Assembly: GCF_000725885.1 (NCBI RefSeq)
Contig: NZ_JODR01000032.1
Coordinates: 1-64,000 of the forward strand
DNA: 64,000 nucleotides
Direction of reading: 5' to 3'
Source: Streptomyces albus subsp. albus
GTDB taxonomy: Bacteria; Actinomycetota; Actinomycetes; Streptomycetales; Streptomycetaceae
Positions 9,798 to 19,271 of this stretch are shown here, in pieces. Each line of letters opens with the position of its first letter. The first letter of the stretch is position 1. The notes under the pieces were generated by a model. That model was not told the origin of the DNA and did no database searches. It was given only the letters and a program-made list of their open reading frames with translations. A program made the position numbers and the translations under genes.

Positions 9798-11350
9798 GCC
9801 ACGCTCCAGGTCTTCGGGACGCGCTCTGGTGGATCACTCGCGGCGGCATGGTCGGTGGCGGTGACCCGTACCCGCAGGTCGGGGCCGGTCAGGTGGCCCT
9901 CGGCGAGCGCCACAGTCACGGTCCGGTCCGGGTCGCCGCGGCGGACGTGGACCACGACGCCCGCCCCGTCGGCCTCGGCCTGCCCGCGGCCGGTAGAAGG
10001 GTCGATCTGGGCGTAGGCGACCTCGATGGCGCGGAACAAGATGACCGCCGCGTCGATAGGCAGGCCGACGAAGTGCTCCAGCCCTACCTCCGTATCGGTG
10101 ATCAGCAGGGTGGCGAAACGCCGCCTGCGTGCCGCCTCGGCGGCGGCTTCGGCCAGCGCGGCCGCCCGGTCCGCCGCGGTGTCGGCTACCTTGCGGGGCC
10201 GGCCACTGGATGGGCCGTGCCGCTCGTGTTCCCGCAAGGTCACCTCCACCTGGTGCCGGCCGGTGCCGGCTTGGGCGGCGGTGCCGTGGGCGACGTCTTC
10301 TTCCGCCGGACCGATGACCGCGTGCCAGGCCGGCCAGTCGCCGAAGGCGGCGGCATACACACGCCGTGCGCCGGCCGGGGTCGGCTGGGCGTGGAGGCTG
10401 TAGGCGAGGGAGCGGAAGTCAGCGCCCAGGTCGGAGCCGCGCCGCCGTGCGGTGTAGCGCCGGTCGATGGCGACCAGCAGCGTGTGCACGGCGCCGGTGG
10501 CCGAGGCGATCAGGCGGTGCACGGTGCCGTCGGGGCGGAACCACGCCTGGAGGTCCCCCAGGCGGCGCACCCGTTCGTCGACCCAGTGCTGCTGGTCACC
10601 GGGGTCGATCAGGCCGGCGTGGGGTACGGCGGCTTCGACGATCCGGCGGGGGCCTGCCGCCTGCAGATCTTCCAGCGCGGCCTCGACCCGTCGCAGTGCT
10701 CGGCCGTACTCGCGGGGAAACTGGCGCAGCGCCTCGATGACCCGGTCGCGGTTGTCGCCGAACAGGCCGTCGTCGGTGACGTCGGACTGGACCATCTGCG
10801 CGAGGGCGGCGTAGAAGTCGGCGGTGACTCGCTGGAGCTCGTCGATGCGGGTGCGGACGTCCTCCAGATCGACCGGAAGGAGCCCGTGGTCGGCGCTGAG
10901 GTGGTCGAGGATTGCGCGCACGGTGTGCTCGACGCTGTCCAGCAGGCGGCTGGGCAGCTGCAGCGCGCGGGAGACGTCGACCACGGCGGCCCGGACGGCG
11001 GCGACGATGCCGCGTCCCTTGCGGGTCAGCGCCCACGCCTCCTGCCGGATGATCATGCCCTGGTAGCTGCGCACGGGGGCGGCGTAGTCACGGAACGGCT
11101 CGGCGAATCCCCACTTCGCCAGCTGGTCCAGCGCCCCCAACAGGTCCGGCTCGGGAAGCGGGTCGTGGTAGCCGATGGCGCGCAGTTGGTCGGCAATGTC
11201 GGCCAGCGTGGACATCGGGCCGCGCGTGGACAACTCCTCCAGGGCAGCCAGCAGCGCGGTGTACCGCTCGCGGACCAGGTCATCGGGCAGGGCGAAAGCC
11301 GCCCAGTCACTGGGATGGATCTCTTGCCACCACATCCGCGGTGGGCTCAT
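9794..11350 (-). CDS. jetA: Wadjet type II JetA (DUF2397, TIGR02677)
   Basis: A 518-residue DUF2397 protein, first gene of jetABCD and the expected kleisin-like subunit of the SMC complex. ATG at 11350 has GAGGGG seven bases upstream. The N-terminal 100 residues look like a winged helix (LRAIGYHDPLPEPDLLGALDQLAKWGF); the middle is helical; the C-terminal 150 residues carry a basic helix (AAEAARRRRFATLLI). The 265-bp gap to the upstream helicase-nuclease gene probably holds the operon promoter. I see no clear -35/-10 pair there, only a small ATCG-aaag-CGAT palindrome. Confidence 0.88.
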   Translation of the reverse strand: MSPPRMWWQEIHPSDWAAFALPDDLVRERYTALLAALEELSTRGPMSTLADIADQLRAIGYHDPLPEPDLLGALDQLAKWGFAEPFRDYAAPVRSYQGMIIRQEAWALTRKGRGIVAAVRAAVVDVSRALQLPSRLLDSVEHTVRAILDHLSADHGLLPVDLEDVRTRIDELQRVTADFYAALAQMVQSDVTDDGLFGDNRDRVIEALRQFPREYGRALRRVEAALEDLQAAGPRRIVEAAVPHAGLIDPGDQQHWVDERVRRLGDLQAWFRPDGTVHRLIASATGAVHTLLVAIDRRYTARRRGSDLGADFRSLAYSLHAQPTPAGARRVYAAAFGDWPAWHAVIGPAEEDVAHGTAAQAGTGRHQVEVTLREHERHGPSSGRPRKVADTAADRAAALAEAAAEAARRRRFATLLITDTEVGLEHFVGLPIDAAVILFRAIEVAYAQIDPSTGRGQAEADGAGVVVHVRRGDPDRTVTVALAEGHLTGPDLRVRVTATDHAAASDPPERVPKTWSVA

Positions 11351-11615
11351 CGCTCACCCCTCTTGCTCCATGGCGCCTCGGCGCGCTCGCTCGTGTCCGT
11401 CCTGTGGTGGCCCGCCTCGGTTCGTGCCCTGCTTGGCCGGTGTCTGCGACGGTATCCGCCGCCACTGACATTGACGGCCGGGGAACAGTGCGACGAATGT
11501 CACGGAATCATCGCTTTCGATGTGCTATGGAGCGCTGCAAGGCGGGGCCTGTTCCGGCTGAACATGAAGATCACCGGTCAGCGGGGGCTGGGGTGGAGGC
11601 AGCGGTTGAAGACCT

Positions 11616-14012
11616 TCACGAGCGGGCAGCCTCGCGCAGGTGCTGGCGCAGCTGCGCGCGCAGGTGGGCCAGGGGGGCGCTCGCGCCGAGCCGCCGCAGG
11701 AAGTCGGCGGCCTCCCAGGTGATCAGGCCGCCCTGGCGGGAGAGGTACAGGCCCACCTGGTCGATGCCGAACTGGTCGTCGTAGTCCAACAGGAGGTATC
11801 CGGCGAGCTGGTAGATCTCCTCGCGGCCCAGGCGGCGGGGGTCCTTGGTGGCTTTGCAGTCCAGCAGGAGGCCGCCGAGGATGTAGTCGGCGTCGGCGCC
11901 GCCGATGTCGCCGCTGCCGGCGAAGACCGGACCGCACACGCGGGAGGTGGACGGCAGGGCGCGGAACGGGGTGAACGGCTTCTCGGCCAGATGCATCTGC
12001 TGGTCGATGTCGGTGATGACGTAGCCGGGGACGGCGGCGGTGAGGTCGTCCAGGGTGGTGGCGGGGGTGGCGGAGCTGAGCATGCTGAAGCGGCGGATCT
12101 CGCCGGTGCGGGCGATGTCCTCGAAGAAGCCGGCAACGAAGCACAGCCGGATGAGCGCGTTCTCCTCCAGACTGGAGGGATCGGCGAGGTAGGTGTCGAC
12201 GGCGGCCAGCAGCTCCCGGCCCGCCGTGTGCAGGGCCTTGCGGGAGGCACGGGCCGGTGCGCCGCGCAGCGGTCCGGTCTCGTCAAGGAGCATCACACCG
12301 GCGGCAACGGCCAGTCCGAGCCATCCGCCGAGGCTGAGGCGGAGACGGTAGTCGATGGCATGTCCGAGGGCCGACCAGTTCGGGTACTGCACGTCGATCG
12401 GCTGCACCGGGTGCGCCAGGCCGGCGATACGCCTCTGGTAGTCGCGGACCAGGTTCTCGCTGTGGGGCAAGTGGCGGGCCATGAACTGCGAGATGGGTGA
12501 GGAGTCGTACTTCAGCTGCCCGGTCAGACTGAGCTCGATCATCGGCCGCCCGGCCACCGTGCCGTCCCGGCCGGTGGCGGCCATGGTCTTTTCGTACTCG
12601 TCGATCCAGGCAAGGCCCTCGGTGTCCAGCAGATGGCGGGCGCGAGTGACCGCGACGTAGATCAGGCGGGCCTCGCTCGCATTCAGCGCGCGCTGCAGAC
12701 CGTGGTCATCCACCGACGGAGCCATGAAGCCCTTGCCGATACGTACCGACGGCCACTCCCGTCCCTTGGCCTTGTGCGCTGTGGAGACGGTGACCTGCGC
12801 CTTGTCCTCCGGGGACAGGCGGTCCACCGCGGCGATGATCTGGTCGGGGCCGTAGGTGTCGACCAGCTGCACGATCGCTTTGAGGTCCTGGCCAGCCTTG
12901 TCCTGCTCGGCGTACTCCTGCACCTCGCCCCAGGAGGAGAACAAGAACAGCTCCGGGTGGCTGGTGCGCTGACCGGCTTTGAGCTCGAGTGCGGCCTTGG
13001 CGATGCGCTGCAGCGCGCTGCCCCCGCCGGTCAGCGCCACCGGGATGCCGAGCTCCAGGTAGGACAGGACTTCGCTCATCGCGTCCACGTTGCCCCGGCA
13101 CAGCACCGCCTCGGGCTGCGCCACCTCGCCAACCCGAGAGCCGGGGCCGTGGCCGGTCAGCTGCATCTCCGACTCGGCGTGCCCCAGCCACCGGTTGGCC
13201 ACCTCGGCGATCGCCGGGCCGAAGCGGAAGGACTGGGTCAGACGCAGCTGCTCGGCCGGGAAGCCGGTCATCACATCGCGCGCGTTGCGCCAGCCGTAGA
13301 TCTGCTGGGCCGGGTCCCCGACACATACCCGCTGCGCGTCCTGGGCGAGGAAGACCTCCTCCAGCACCGGGTTGGTGTCCTGGGCCTCGTCCAGCAGGAC
13401 GAAGTCCGCCCCGAGCCGCGGGGAGGTCATCGCCCACAGCTTCATGTAGTGGTCGTGCTCGAACCGCAGCCGGCCCGCGGGCGAGCAGATGTCCTCCCAC
13501 GCACGATGCGCGTAGGGCAGCAGAGTGCGGGCGAGATAGTCCTGTCCGGGGCCGTCGAGGCCGTTGACCGGCTCCATATGGCGGGCCATGACCTGCCGGT
13601 CGGTGGTGTAGCAGAACTTGCGGACCATGCCCATCACCAGACGCGCGGCGTGAGTGACCTTGATCTGGCGGGAGCCCACGTCAAGGTCGCGGGTGATGCC
13701 GAGCAGGCGGGCGGTGTGCTTGGCGGGAATCCGCGCCGAGGCATCCAGCCGCTCCCGGTAGTGGTGGCCGACAGCACGGAAGGCCAGGGAGTGCGCGGTA
13801 CGGCACTCCACATTCGGCCCGAACCGCCCGCGCGCGTCGTCGGCGATCGCCCGGTTGAACGCCACGTACAGCCCGCGTTTGCGGGTCGCCGCGCCCATCA
13901 GGATCAGCGTGGACGTCTTGCCCGTCCCGGCACCTGCGACCAGGGCCAAGTCCCGGCCGGAGGCGAACACCTCACGGGCAGCCTGCTGCTCCTTCGTCGG
14001 CTCCATGGCCAT
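11616..14012 (-). CDS. UvrD/Rep-type helicase fused to a PD-(D/E)xK-like nuclease domain
   Basis: A 798-residue protein starting at ATG 14012 (AGAGGA six bases upstream; a second ATG two codons later is the alternative). The helicase half has AGAGTGKTST (Walker A, residues about 23-32), LLDEAQDTNPV (motif II), QIYGWRNA (III), QSFRFG (IV), STAHKAKGREW (V) and VTRARHLL (VI). The last 150 residues contain ADYILGGLLLDCKATKDP followed by EIYQLAGYLLLDYDDQFGID, the D...(D/E)xK pattern and Q-helix of a PD-(D/E)xK nuclease. A single-chain DNA helicase-nuclease is inferred, in the manner of AddAB. It lies upstream of jetA on the same strand and may be part of the same defence island. Confidence 0.8.
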   Translation of the reverse strand: MAMEPTKEQQAAREVFASGRDLALVAGAGTGKTSTLILMGAATRKRGLYVAFNRAIADDARGRFGPNVECRTAHSLAFRAVGHHYRERLDASARIPAKHTARLLGITRDLDVGSRQIKVTHAARLVMGMVRKFCYTTDRQVMARHMEPVNGLDGPGQDYLARTLLPYAHRAWEDICSPAGRLRFEHDHYMKLWAMTSPRLGADFVLLDEAQDTNPVLEEVFLAQDAQRVCVGDPAQQIYGWRNARDVMTGFPAEQLRLTQSFRFGPAIAEVANRWLGHAESEMQLTGHGPGSRVGEVAQPEAVLCRGNVDAMSEVLSYLELGIPVALTGGGSALQRIAKAALELKAGQRTSHPELFLFSSWGEVQEYAEQDKAGQDLKAIVQLVDTYGPDQIIAAVDRLSPEDKAQVTVSTAHKAKGREWPSVRIGKGFMAPSVDDHGLQRALNASEARLIYVAVTRARHLLDTEGLAWIDEYEKTMAATGRDGTVAGRPMIELSLTGQLKYDSSPISQFMARHLPHSENLVRDYQRRIAGLAHPVQPIDVQYPNWSALGHAIDYRLRLSLGGWLGLAVAAGVMLLDETGPLRGAPARASRKALHTAGRELLAAVDTYLADPSSLEENALIRLCFVAGFFEDIARTGEIRRFSMLSSATPATTLDDLTAAVPGYVITDIDQQMHLAEKPFTPFRALPSTSRVCGPVFAGSGDIGGADADYILGGLLLDCKATKDPRRLGREEIYQLAGYLLLDYDDQFGIDQVGLYLSRQGGLITWEAADFLRRLGASAPLAHLRAQLRQHLREAARS

Positions 14013-14338
14013 GAATTCCTCTCTGGGAAGCGCGGCTTCATGTACCGCAACCCCAGAGGCTTCAACAGTCGATGACCAACCGTCAATACAGTCATACGTT
14101 CGGTAGCCTTTTCCGGCCGACCCCGGGCGGAGTCTGCAGGGCTGCACCGCGAGCCTGTGTGCTGCCGGTTTCCGCTCCCCGGCCCTCCTGGCGATCCACC
14201 CGCGTCGACGCAATCAAGACGACGAACTTCCCCGAATCCGGCAGGAGTTGTCAGTCCCGGTTTCTATGCTGCCGCAGGTTGGGGAACCGGTCGGCACCGC
14301 GCTGGCGCCCGGCCGTGTGATCAGACGGGAGGTGCGGG
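14013..14338. other. Divergent intergenic region
   Basis: This 326-bp stretch lies between the start of the minus-strand helicase-nuclease gene and the start of a plus-strand hypothetical gene. It is slightly AT-richer around 14070-14105, a likely promoter region. No gene or repeat was seen. Confidence 0.4.
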
Positions 14339-15706
14339 GTGCCGATGTGTACCCGCCGGGCCAAGTCGACCCGGCGCCCATGCCGCCGCGAGGCCGCCGA
14401 GTGGCCTCGCTACGACGATCTCCCCGCGCCCGTGGTGGCGTGCGCCAGCCACCTCACGCCGGCGGAATGGGCCGCCTGCCAGGAATCGCGTGCCCGGGCG
14501 AGCGCCGCCTCCGCTGCCCGCCGGGCAGCGGAGGCGGCTGCACGCGAAGAGCGGGGCGAACAGGCGCAGCCGGCCCCGGCCGTGGCGGACTACGTCCCAC
14601 GGCCGTGCACCGGCCAGTGCATCTCCCAGGCGCGCGCCTGGGGCCGCGAGGCGGACAGCGCCTCCAGCCTGTGCGCGACCTGCGACGGCTACGTGTGCAT
14701 ATCCTGCGGCGAGGCCGAAGTCGGCGACATCCTCGAGTGCTGCGACCGGTGCACGACGGAGGAGGCGTTGCTCCACCACGAGCCGGACGCGCTACCGGAC
14801 GAGGTCGACGCCGGGCCCGACCCGCGCATGCGGCTGACCGCGATGGCGAACGAACTCGTGGCGGCCACCGGCCGCACACACGGCTACGTCAACGCCCGCA
14901 TCAACCGGACCATCGGGGTAACCACCCGCGTCGGAGCCGACGAGCAGGTGATCCGCCGCGCCGCACGGGCCGCCCGCGACTGGCTCGACCAACTCCTCCC
15001 AAGCCCCCAGCCGGACACCGCCCCACCCGATGTGCCCGATCCCGGCGGAAGGACAGTGCCCGCGGAGCATGTCGAGCCCTCTGCGCGGGTCGAAGGCGCT
15101 GCGCGCGCGGGCGGCCGGGTACTACGGTCGGCGCCCATGGACACCCCCGCACCACGCCCCGCCGACGACGCCGTGGGCGAGCACGCCGAGTTGACCGTGA
15201 CCGTCCGCCTGACCGGCCAGAGCGCCAGGCGCCTGCACCGCGCGGCCGAGATCCAGCAGCGGCCCATCGAGGAGGTCGCAGCCGAGAGCATCAGCGACGA
15301 GATGCGCCGGGACGTGCACGGCACGCTCTACAGCGGCAGCGACACGTACGCGGCCACCCTCGACGGCCTCGCCAAACGCCTCGCACTCATCGTCCGCGAA
15401 CTGGGCGCCCTGCCCTCCGGCGCCGCCGCACACGTGATCGCCCGGGCAGCCGCCGAGAAACTCGGGCCCCTGCCCGAAGAATGGCACCAGCGCATGCTCG
15501 AACAGCTCACCGAGATGTGGACCGGCCGCACCACCGAGTTCGGCACACGCCCCGACGACTCCTTCGGCCCGCTGGAGAAGACCCAGGTCCAGGCGATGGT
15601 CACCCCCGCGCAATGGGATGCCCTGGCCCGCATCGGCGCACCGGGCAGCATCGCCCAAGGCGTCCAGGAAGCTCTCGAGGCCGGGATCACCGCTCTCGAT
15701 CGATAG
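14339..15706 (+). CDS. Hypothetical protein with Cys-rich (zinc-like) and helical C-terminal domains
   Basis: A 455-residue protein of unknown function. Residues about 86-140 carry a cluster of cysteines (C-x3-C, then CATC, CISC, CCDRC), typical of a zinc-binding fold. Residues about 265-320 (LTVTVRLTGQSARRLHRAAEIQQRP) look like a ribbon-helix-helix or similar DNA-binding segment. The C-terminal 130 residues are helical. The start is uncertain: ATG 14339 has no strong ribosome binding site, and the first 15 residues are unusually basic. The next gene starts 64 bp downstream on the same strand, so the two may be co-transcribed. Confidence 0.6.
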   Translation: MPMCTRRAKSTRRPCRREAAEWPRYDDLPAPVVACASHLTPAEWAACQESRARASAASAARRAAEAAAREERGEQAQPAPAVADYVPRPCTGQCISQARAWGREADSASSLCATCDGYVCISCGEAEVGDILECCDRCTTEEALLHHEPDALPDEVDAGPDPRMRLTAMANELVAATGRTHGYVNARINRTIGVTTRVGADEQVIRRAARAARDWLDQLLPSPQPDTAPPDVPDPGGRTVPAEHVEPSARVEGAARAGGRVLRSAPMDTPAPRPADDAVGEHAELTVTVRLTGQSARRLHRAAEIQQRPIEEVAAESISDEMRRDVHGTLYSGSDTYAATLDGLAKRLALIVRELGALPSGAAAHVIARAAAEKLGPLPEEWHQRMLEQLTEMWTGRTTEFGTRPDDSFGPLEKTQVQAMVTPAQWDALARIGAPGSIAQGVQEALEAGITALDR

Positions 15707-15770
15707 CCGGCCCGGCCGCGCCCCGGGCGGGGGCTAGCATGGCGCGCTCCCCCACGAGAAGAAGGAGCCG

Positions 15771-16283
15771 ATGCAGCCCGAACACTGCCCCTTCCACCGC
15801 CGCGAGGACACCTGCGCGGCCACCGCCCGGCTGCTGGTCCAGGCCGGCCTGCTCGACCCCGCACCCCACGCGCCCGCCGCTTGCGGGACAGCCGCCGGCG
15901 ACGTGGCGCCCGTCCCTTCGCGGGAGGTCACGCTGCCCCTCATCGCGGAGCACATCAACACCTGGGGTCGCGTCGTCATCGACCCCACCCTCCCGCACGC
16001 GGACGTGGCCTCGCTGGAGGAGCGGTCGCTGCGCTACACCCTCCAAGCCCTATGGGAAGCAGCCGGCGAGGCCACCCGGCGCCGCGTCGCGTTCCCAGAC
16101 GGCAGCGCGTCAGGGTGGTGGCGCGTGAGCGACGCGCTGCAAGAGGCCCAGTCAGCAGCCCGGCGCACCGCCGCCGACAGCGACGGCGGCGAGGCGGACC
16201 TATGGTGGTACATCGCCCTGCTCCACCTCGGCCACGCCCGCACCCTGTGGCAGAACCGTATCGGCCGCACACCGCCGCAGTAA
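15771..16283 (+). CDS. Hypothetical protein (170 aa), intact copy of a small family
   Basis: ATG at 15771 follows AGAAGGAG. The protein begins with a His/Cys-containing stretch (MQPEHCPFHRREDTCAATAR) and continues with LIAEHINTWGRVVIDPTLPH (about residues 60-79) and a Trp-rich C-terminal half. I do not recognise a function. A truncated, frameshifted relative lies at 45430-45671 on the minus strand and shares the opening EHCPxHRREDTC-like block and the INxWGRxVIDPxLPHxD block, so those two blocks are probably the conserved core. The pattern C-x2-H...C suggests metal binding, but this is unproven. Confidence 0.65.
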   Translation: MQPEHCPFHRREDTCAATARLLVQAGLLDPAPHAPAACGTAAGDVAPVPSREVTLPLIAEHINTWGRVVIDPTLPHADVASLEERSLRYTLQALWEAAGEATRRRVAFPDGSASGWWRVSDALQEAQSAARRTAADSDGGEADLWWYIALLHLGHARTLWQNRIGRTPPQ

Positions 16284-16410
16284 CTACGCGGGCAGTTGCC
16301 CGATGCTCCGTGCTGACGGACGAAGCCAGGGATCAAAGAGCTTCGTCGTCAGCACGATCCGGTCGGCGTCTCCCGGCCGCTTCCCGGGCGCCCGCACGCC
16401 GCCGTGCGGC

Positions 16411-16701
16411 TCACGCGCCCGCAGCGGCCAGAGCAGCGTGTCCTTCGGGAGTGGGCTCGACCAGATCGCCGCGGCTGCCGTCGGCCGGCACCACGACACG
16501 GACCAGGCCACGCTTCCACAGACTGATCGAGACGCCGTACCACGCCATCTGCCGCTCGGTCCACGCCTCGTGGCCGGGATGGTTCTCGTCCATGCCGGGC
16601 TCGGCCGGGTTCAGGACCGGGAAGTACTCGGACATCCACACCGGCCTGCCGGCCTGCGCGACCAGCTTCAGCAGGTCGCGTTCATCGTTGCTCAACATCA
16701 T
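16411..16701 (-). CDS. Hypothetical protein (96 aa) downstream of the lasso exporter gene
   Basis: ATG at 16701 starts a 96-residue protein (MMLSNDERDLLKLVAQAGRP...) with the look of a small winged-helix domain: two N-terminal helices, a Trp-containing turn, then LWKRGLVRVVVPADGSRGDL resembling a beta hairpin, and a TPEGHAAL helix of the kind seen in MarR/PadR-type proteins. The frame stays open far upstream because it is antisense to the exporter gene, but 16701 fits the protein-like part. It lies 81 bp after the exporter stop and could be read from the lasso operon. The function is unknown. Confidence 0.55.
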   Translation of the reverse strand: MMLSNDERDLLKLVAQAGRPVWMSEYFPVLNPAEPGMDENHPGHEAWTERQMAWYGVSISLWKRGLVRVVVPADGSRGDLVEPTPEGHAALAAAGA

Positions 16702-16781
16702 CCGCGTAAGGCTACGACAGCTTCCTGACACGGCTTTGAGTGACGGCGAGGCCGACCGCCGCCTGGCCCGATCACCAGGTG

Positions 16782-18680
16782 TTACCGGTCCTGTTGCAAC
16801 TTGAGCATCTCGAAGAAGATCGAGGTCGCTCCCTGGCTGACCAGCTCGTCGAACGTGCCCATTTCCGCGATGCGCCCTCGGTCGAGCACGATGATGCGGT
16901 CGGCGAGGCGGGTATTGGCCAGCCGGTGCGTGATGAACACGGTCGCCCGGCCGTCGGCGAGGGCCTTCAGGCGGGTGTAAATCCGGTGCTCGGCGCGGGC
17001 GTCGAGCGCGGCGGTCGGCTCGTCCATCACCAGCACGGGCGCATCGCGGTGGAAGGCGCGAGCAACCGCCACGCGCTGCCACTGACCGCCGGACAGATCG
17101 TGCCCTCCCCACCAGGAGCGGGCCAACGACGTATCCAGGCCGTGCGGGAGGGCTGCGATGACGCTGTCGGCGCCGGCCGCCTCGGCGGCGGCGTGCACAG
17201 CCGCATCGCCTTCGGGGCGGGGCTGGCCGAGGGTGATGTTCTCGCGGGCGGCCAGCGGCCAGCGCGTGTAGTCCTGCGGGACCAGCGCCACCTTGGCGAG
17301 CACCCCCGCCGGGTCGGCGTCCGCCAGGTCCACCCCGTCCCACCGCACCGAACCGCGGGTGGGCAGGAACAGACCGGTCAGGATCCGGGCGAGCGTGCTC
17401 TTGCCGGCACCGTTCTCGCCCACCAGGGCGATGACCTCACCGCACTTGAGGTCCAGGCTGATGCCCTCGAGCGCGGGTGTGTCGGCGCCGGGGTAGGTGA
17501 AGGAGACGTCCCGGGCGGTGATGACCTGCGGGCCGTCCTCGGCGACGGCGGCGGTGCCGCGGCGGGTCGTCCACGGCTTGGCCACGGCCAGGAAGCGCGC
17601 CCAGTCGTCCAAGGAGAGTGAGGTGCGGAACAGCCGGGCCCCCGCCCGGACCGTCGTGGCCAGCGCCGCCCCGGAGGTCCGCACCGCCAGGGCCGCGGTC
17701 CCCGCGGCCGCAAGCTCCATGCGGCCACTCGCCACCAGAGCCGCGAGCACGCCCCAGGTCGCGGCGGTGCCCACCGCGGTGAGGGCGTCGCCGACGCCCT
17801 GAACCACCAGGGCCTGCCGGGTGGCCTTGAGCTGTTCGGCCTCCAGGCGGCCGGAGACGATGCGGTACTGCCGGATCAGGAACCCGGCCATGGTGCCCGC
17901 GCGGACCTCATCGGCGGTGTTCCGTTCGGCGGTGTACGAGCGGAACACGTTCCGCAGCCGGGAGTCGGCGAGATTGCGGTGGTGGGCCGCGTGCTCGATC
18001 CGCGCCCCCCGTACGGCACCCCACGCGCACGGAACCACGGACAGGACCAGCAGGGGGAGCATGACCGGGTGCAGGACGGTGACGACCGTCGCCGCGGCGG
18101 CCATCTGAGCGGCGGCGGAGGTCAGAAGCTGGGCGTCCAGGATGAGGTCGCCGGTCTTCTCCGCCCCGTCGGAAGCGGCGGCGTGGGCGTCGGCGAAGTC
18201 CGGGTCCTCGTACGCCACCAGCTCGGCGGCCGTGGCCGCGGTGATGACCTCAAGGTCGGCCTCGCGTACGGCCTTCGGCGCGAGCCGGGCCGCCGCGGCG
18301 CGGGCTCCGGCATCCAGCAGGTAGCGGCCACAAGCAGCGATGGCAAGCACCATCAGGGCGGTCAGGTTCTCGCGCAGACTGGCGGCGACGTCACCGCCGG
18401 CGAACACGGCGGCCAGGACGCGGGTGGTGGCCGCGAGCGCGGTCGCGGTGAGCGCGGCGGCACCGACCTGGCAGCCGAGCAGGGCCAGGACGGCGCGGCG
18501 GTCGGTGCGCCAGCCGAGCCGGGCCGCCTCGGCGAGGGTGCGGGGCAGCCGGCGCGCTATCGCGACCGTGGACAGGTTGACGCTCGCCTCGAAGTGCCGG
18601 TCGGAGGCCAGGCGCATCACGGGCGGCTGACCCGCGCCGGTGACGGGCGGCGAGGATACGGAAGAACTCACGACCCCCAT
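16782..18680 (-). CDS. ABC transporter (fused permease and ATPase), probable lasso-peptide exporter
   Basis: A 632-residue half-transporter. The N-terminal ~340 residues hold Ala/Leu/Val-rich hydrophobic segments (for example about residues 65-90, 110-130, 195-220 and 290-310) in an exporter-type membrane domain. The ATPase has GENGAGKST (Walker A), PQDY (Q-loop), LSGGQWQRVAVARAF (signature), VLVMDEPTAALD (Walker B) and ITHRLA (switch His), all intact. As the last conserved gene of the lasso cluster it corresponds to the D protein, which exports the mature peptide and often confers self-immunity. ATG 18680 lacks a clear ribosome binding site; GTG 18671 is an alternative. Confidence 0.85.
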   Translation of the reverse strand: MGVVSSSVSSPPVTGAGQPPVMRLASDRHFEASVNLSTVAIARRLPRTLAEAARLGWRTDRRAVLALLGCQVGAAALTATALAATTRVLAAVFAGGDVAASLRENLTALMVLAIAACGRYLLDAGARAAAARLAPKAVREADLEVITAATAAELVAYEDPDFADAHAAASDGAEKTGDLILDAQLLTSAAAQMAAAATVVTVLHPVMLPLLVLSVVPCAWGAVRGARIEHAAHHRNLADSRLRNVFRSYTAERNTADEVRAGTMAGFLIRQYRIVSGRLEAEQLKATRQALVVQGVGDALTAVGTAATWGVLAALVASGRMELAAAGTAALAVRTSGAALATTVRAGARLFRTSLSLDDWARFLAVAKPWTTRRGTAAVAEDGPQVITARDVSFTYPGADTPALEGISLDLKCGEVIALVGENGAGKSTLARILTGLFLPTRGSVRWDGVDLADADPAGVLAKVALVPQDYTRWPLAARENITLGQPRPEGDAAVHAAAEAAGADSVIAALPHGLDTSLARSWWGGHDLSGGQWQRVAVARAFHRDAPVLVMDEPTAALDARAEHRIYTRLKALADGRATVFITHRLANTRLADRIIVLDRGRIAEMGTFDELVSQGATSIFFEMLKLQQDR

Positions 18681-18854
18681 CAGGGAGCCGGACCAGGCGG
18701 CCGGGCAACGGGATTGTTCCGCATCCCTGTTATCGCCGCTGGTCGCCTGGACCGAACGTCAGCCCCACCGCCCGGCTTTCACTCGTTCGAGTGAGGCCAT
18801 GGTCCGGGGCGGGGAGGCACGGCGCCGGCCCCGGACCACGGCAGCCCGGTGGCC

Positions 18855-19271
18855 CTACGGCACCGACAGAACCGGCATCCACGGCCGGTCAACGGCGTCG
18901 CCGATGTCCCGGCCGACCGCGCCCTCGGGGACCTCCGCCCAGGCGTGCGCGGCGTCGGGCAGGAAGCGGGCACCGAGCACCCAGCGGGCCTGGCGGCCGG
19001 TGAGGGCCGTCGCCAGAACGGTGGCGAGGCTGACCTCCATGCACGCGATCCGCCCCGGCCACCACGACGGAATCACCGCCAGCACCGCCGCATACAGGGC
19101 CTCCAGCCGGGCGAGCCGCGCAAGCGGCAGACAGCACAGCAGCCGTACGGCGCCGATCTGCCAGCGCAGCGGGCACCGGCTCATCACCAAGGAGAGCGTG
19201 AGCGCAACGCCCGCGACCAGGCGGTCCCTCCGCGGCGCGGTGGGCCGGGCAGTGGGGACCATGACCGTCAC
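18855..19271 (-). CDS. Lasso-peptide leader protease (B2, transglutaminase-like)
   Basis: A 138-residue protein starting with GTG at 19271, overlapping the stop of the RRE gene by 4 bp, with AGG about eight bases upstream. The second half has the cysteine-protease signature of McjB C-terminal domains: CMEVSLATVLATALTG (Cys77) and LPDAAHAWAEV (His109), with acidic residues following. In lasso biosynthesis this enzyme removes the leader peptide from the precursor bound by the RRE protein, exposing the amino group that the cyclase uses. A hydrophobic segment at about residues 55-70 is common in this family. Confidence 0.88.
   Translation of the reverse strand: MTVMVPTARPTAPRRDRLVAGVALTLSLVMSRCPLRWQIGAVRLLCCLPLARLARLEALYAAVLAVIPSWWPGRIACMEVSLATVLATALTGRQARWVLGARFLPDAAHAWAEVPEGAVGRDIGDAVDRPWMPVLSVP

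Noticed and set aside
9752..11722. A 656-codon plus-strand frame antisense to jetA
   Set aside because: Composition typical of antisense frames; jetA is well supported on the minus strand.
14248..16128. A 626-codon Arg/Pro-rich plus-strand frame
   Set aside because: The overlapping frames starting at 14339 and 15771 are protein-like; this one is a shadow.
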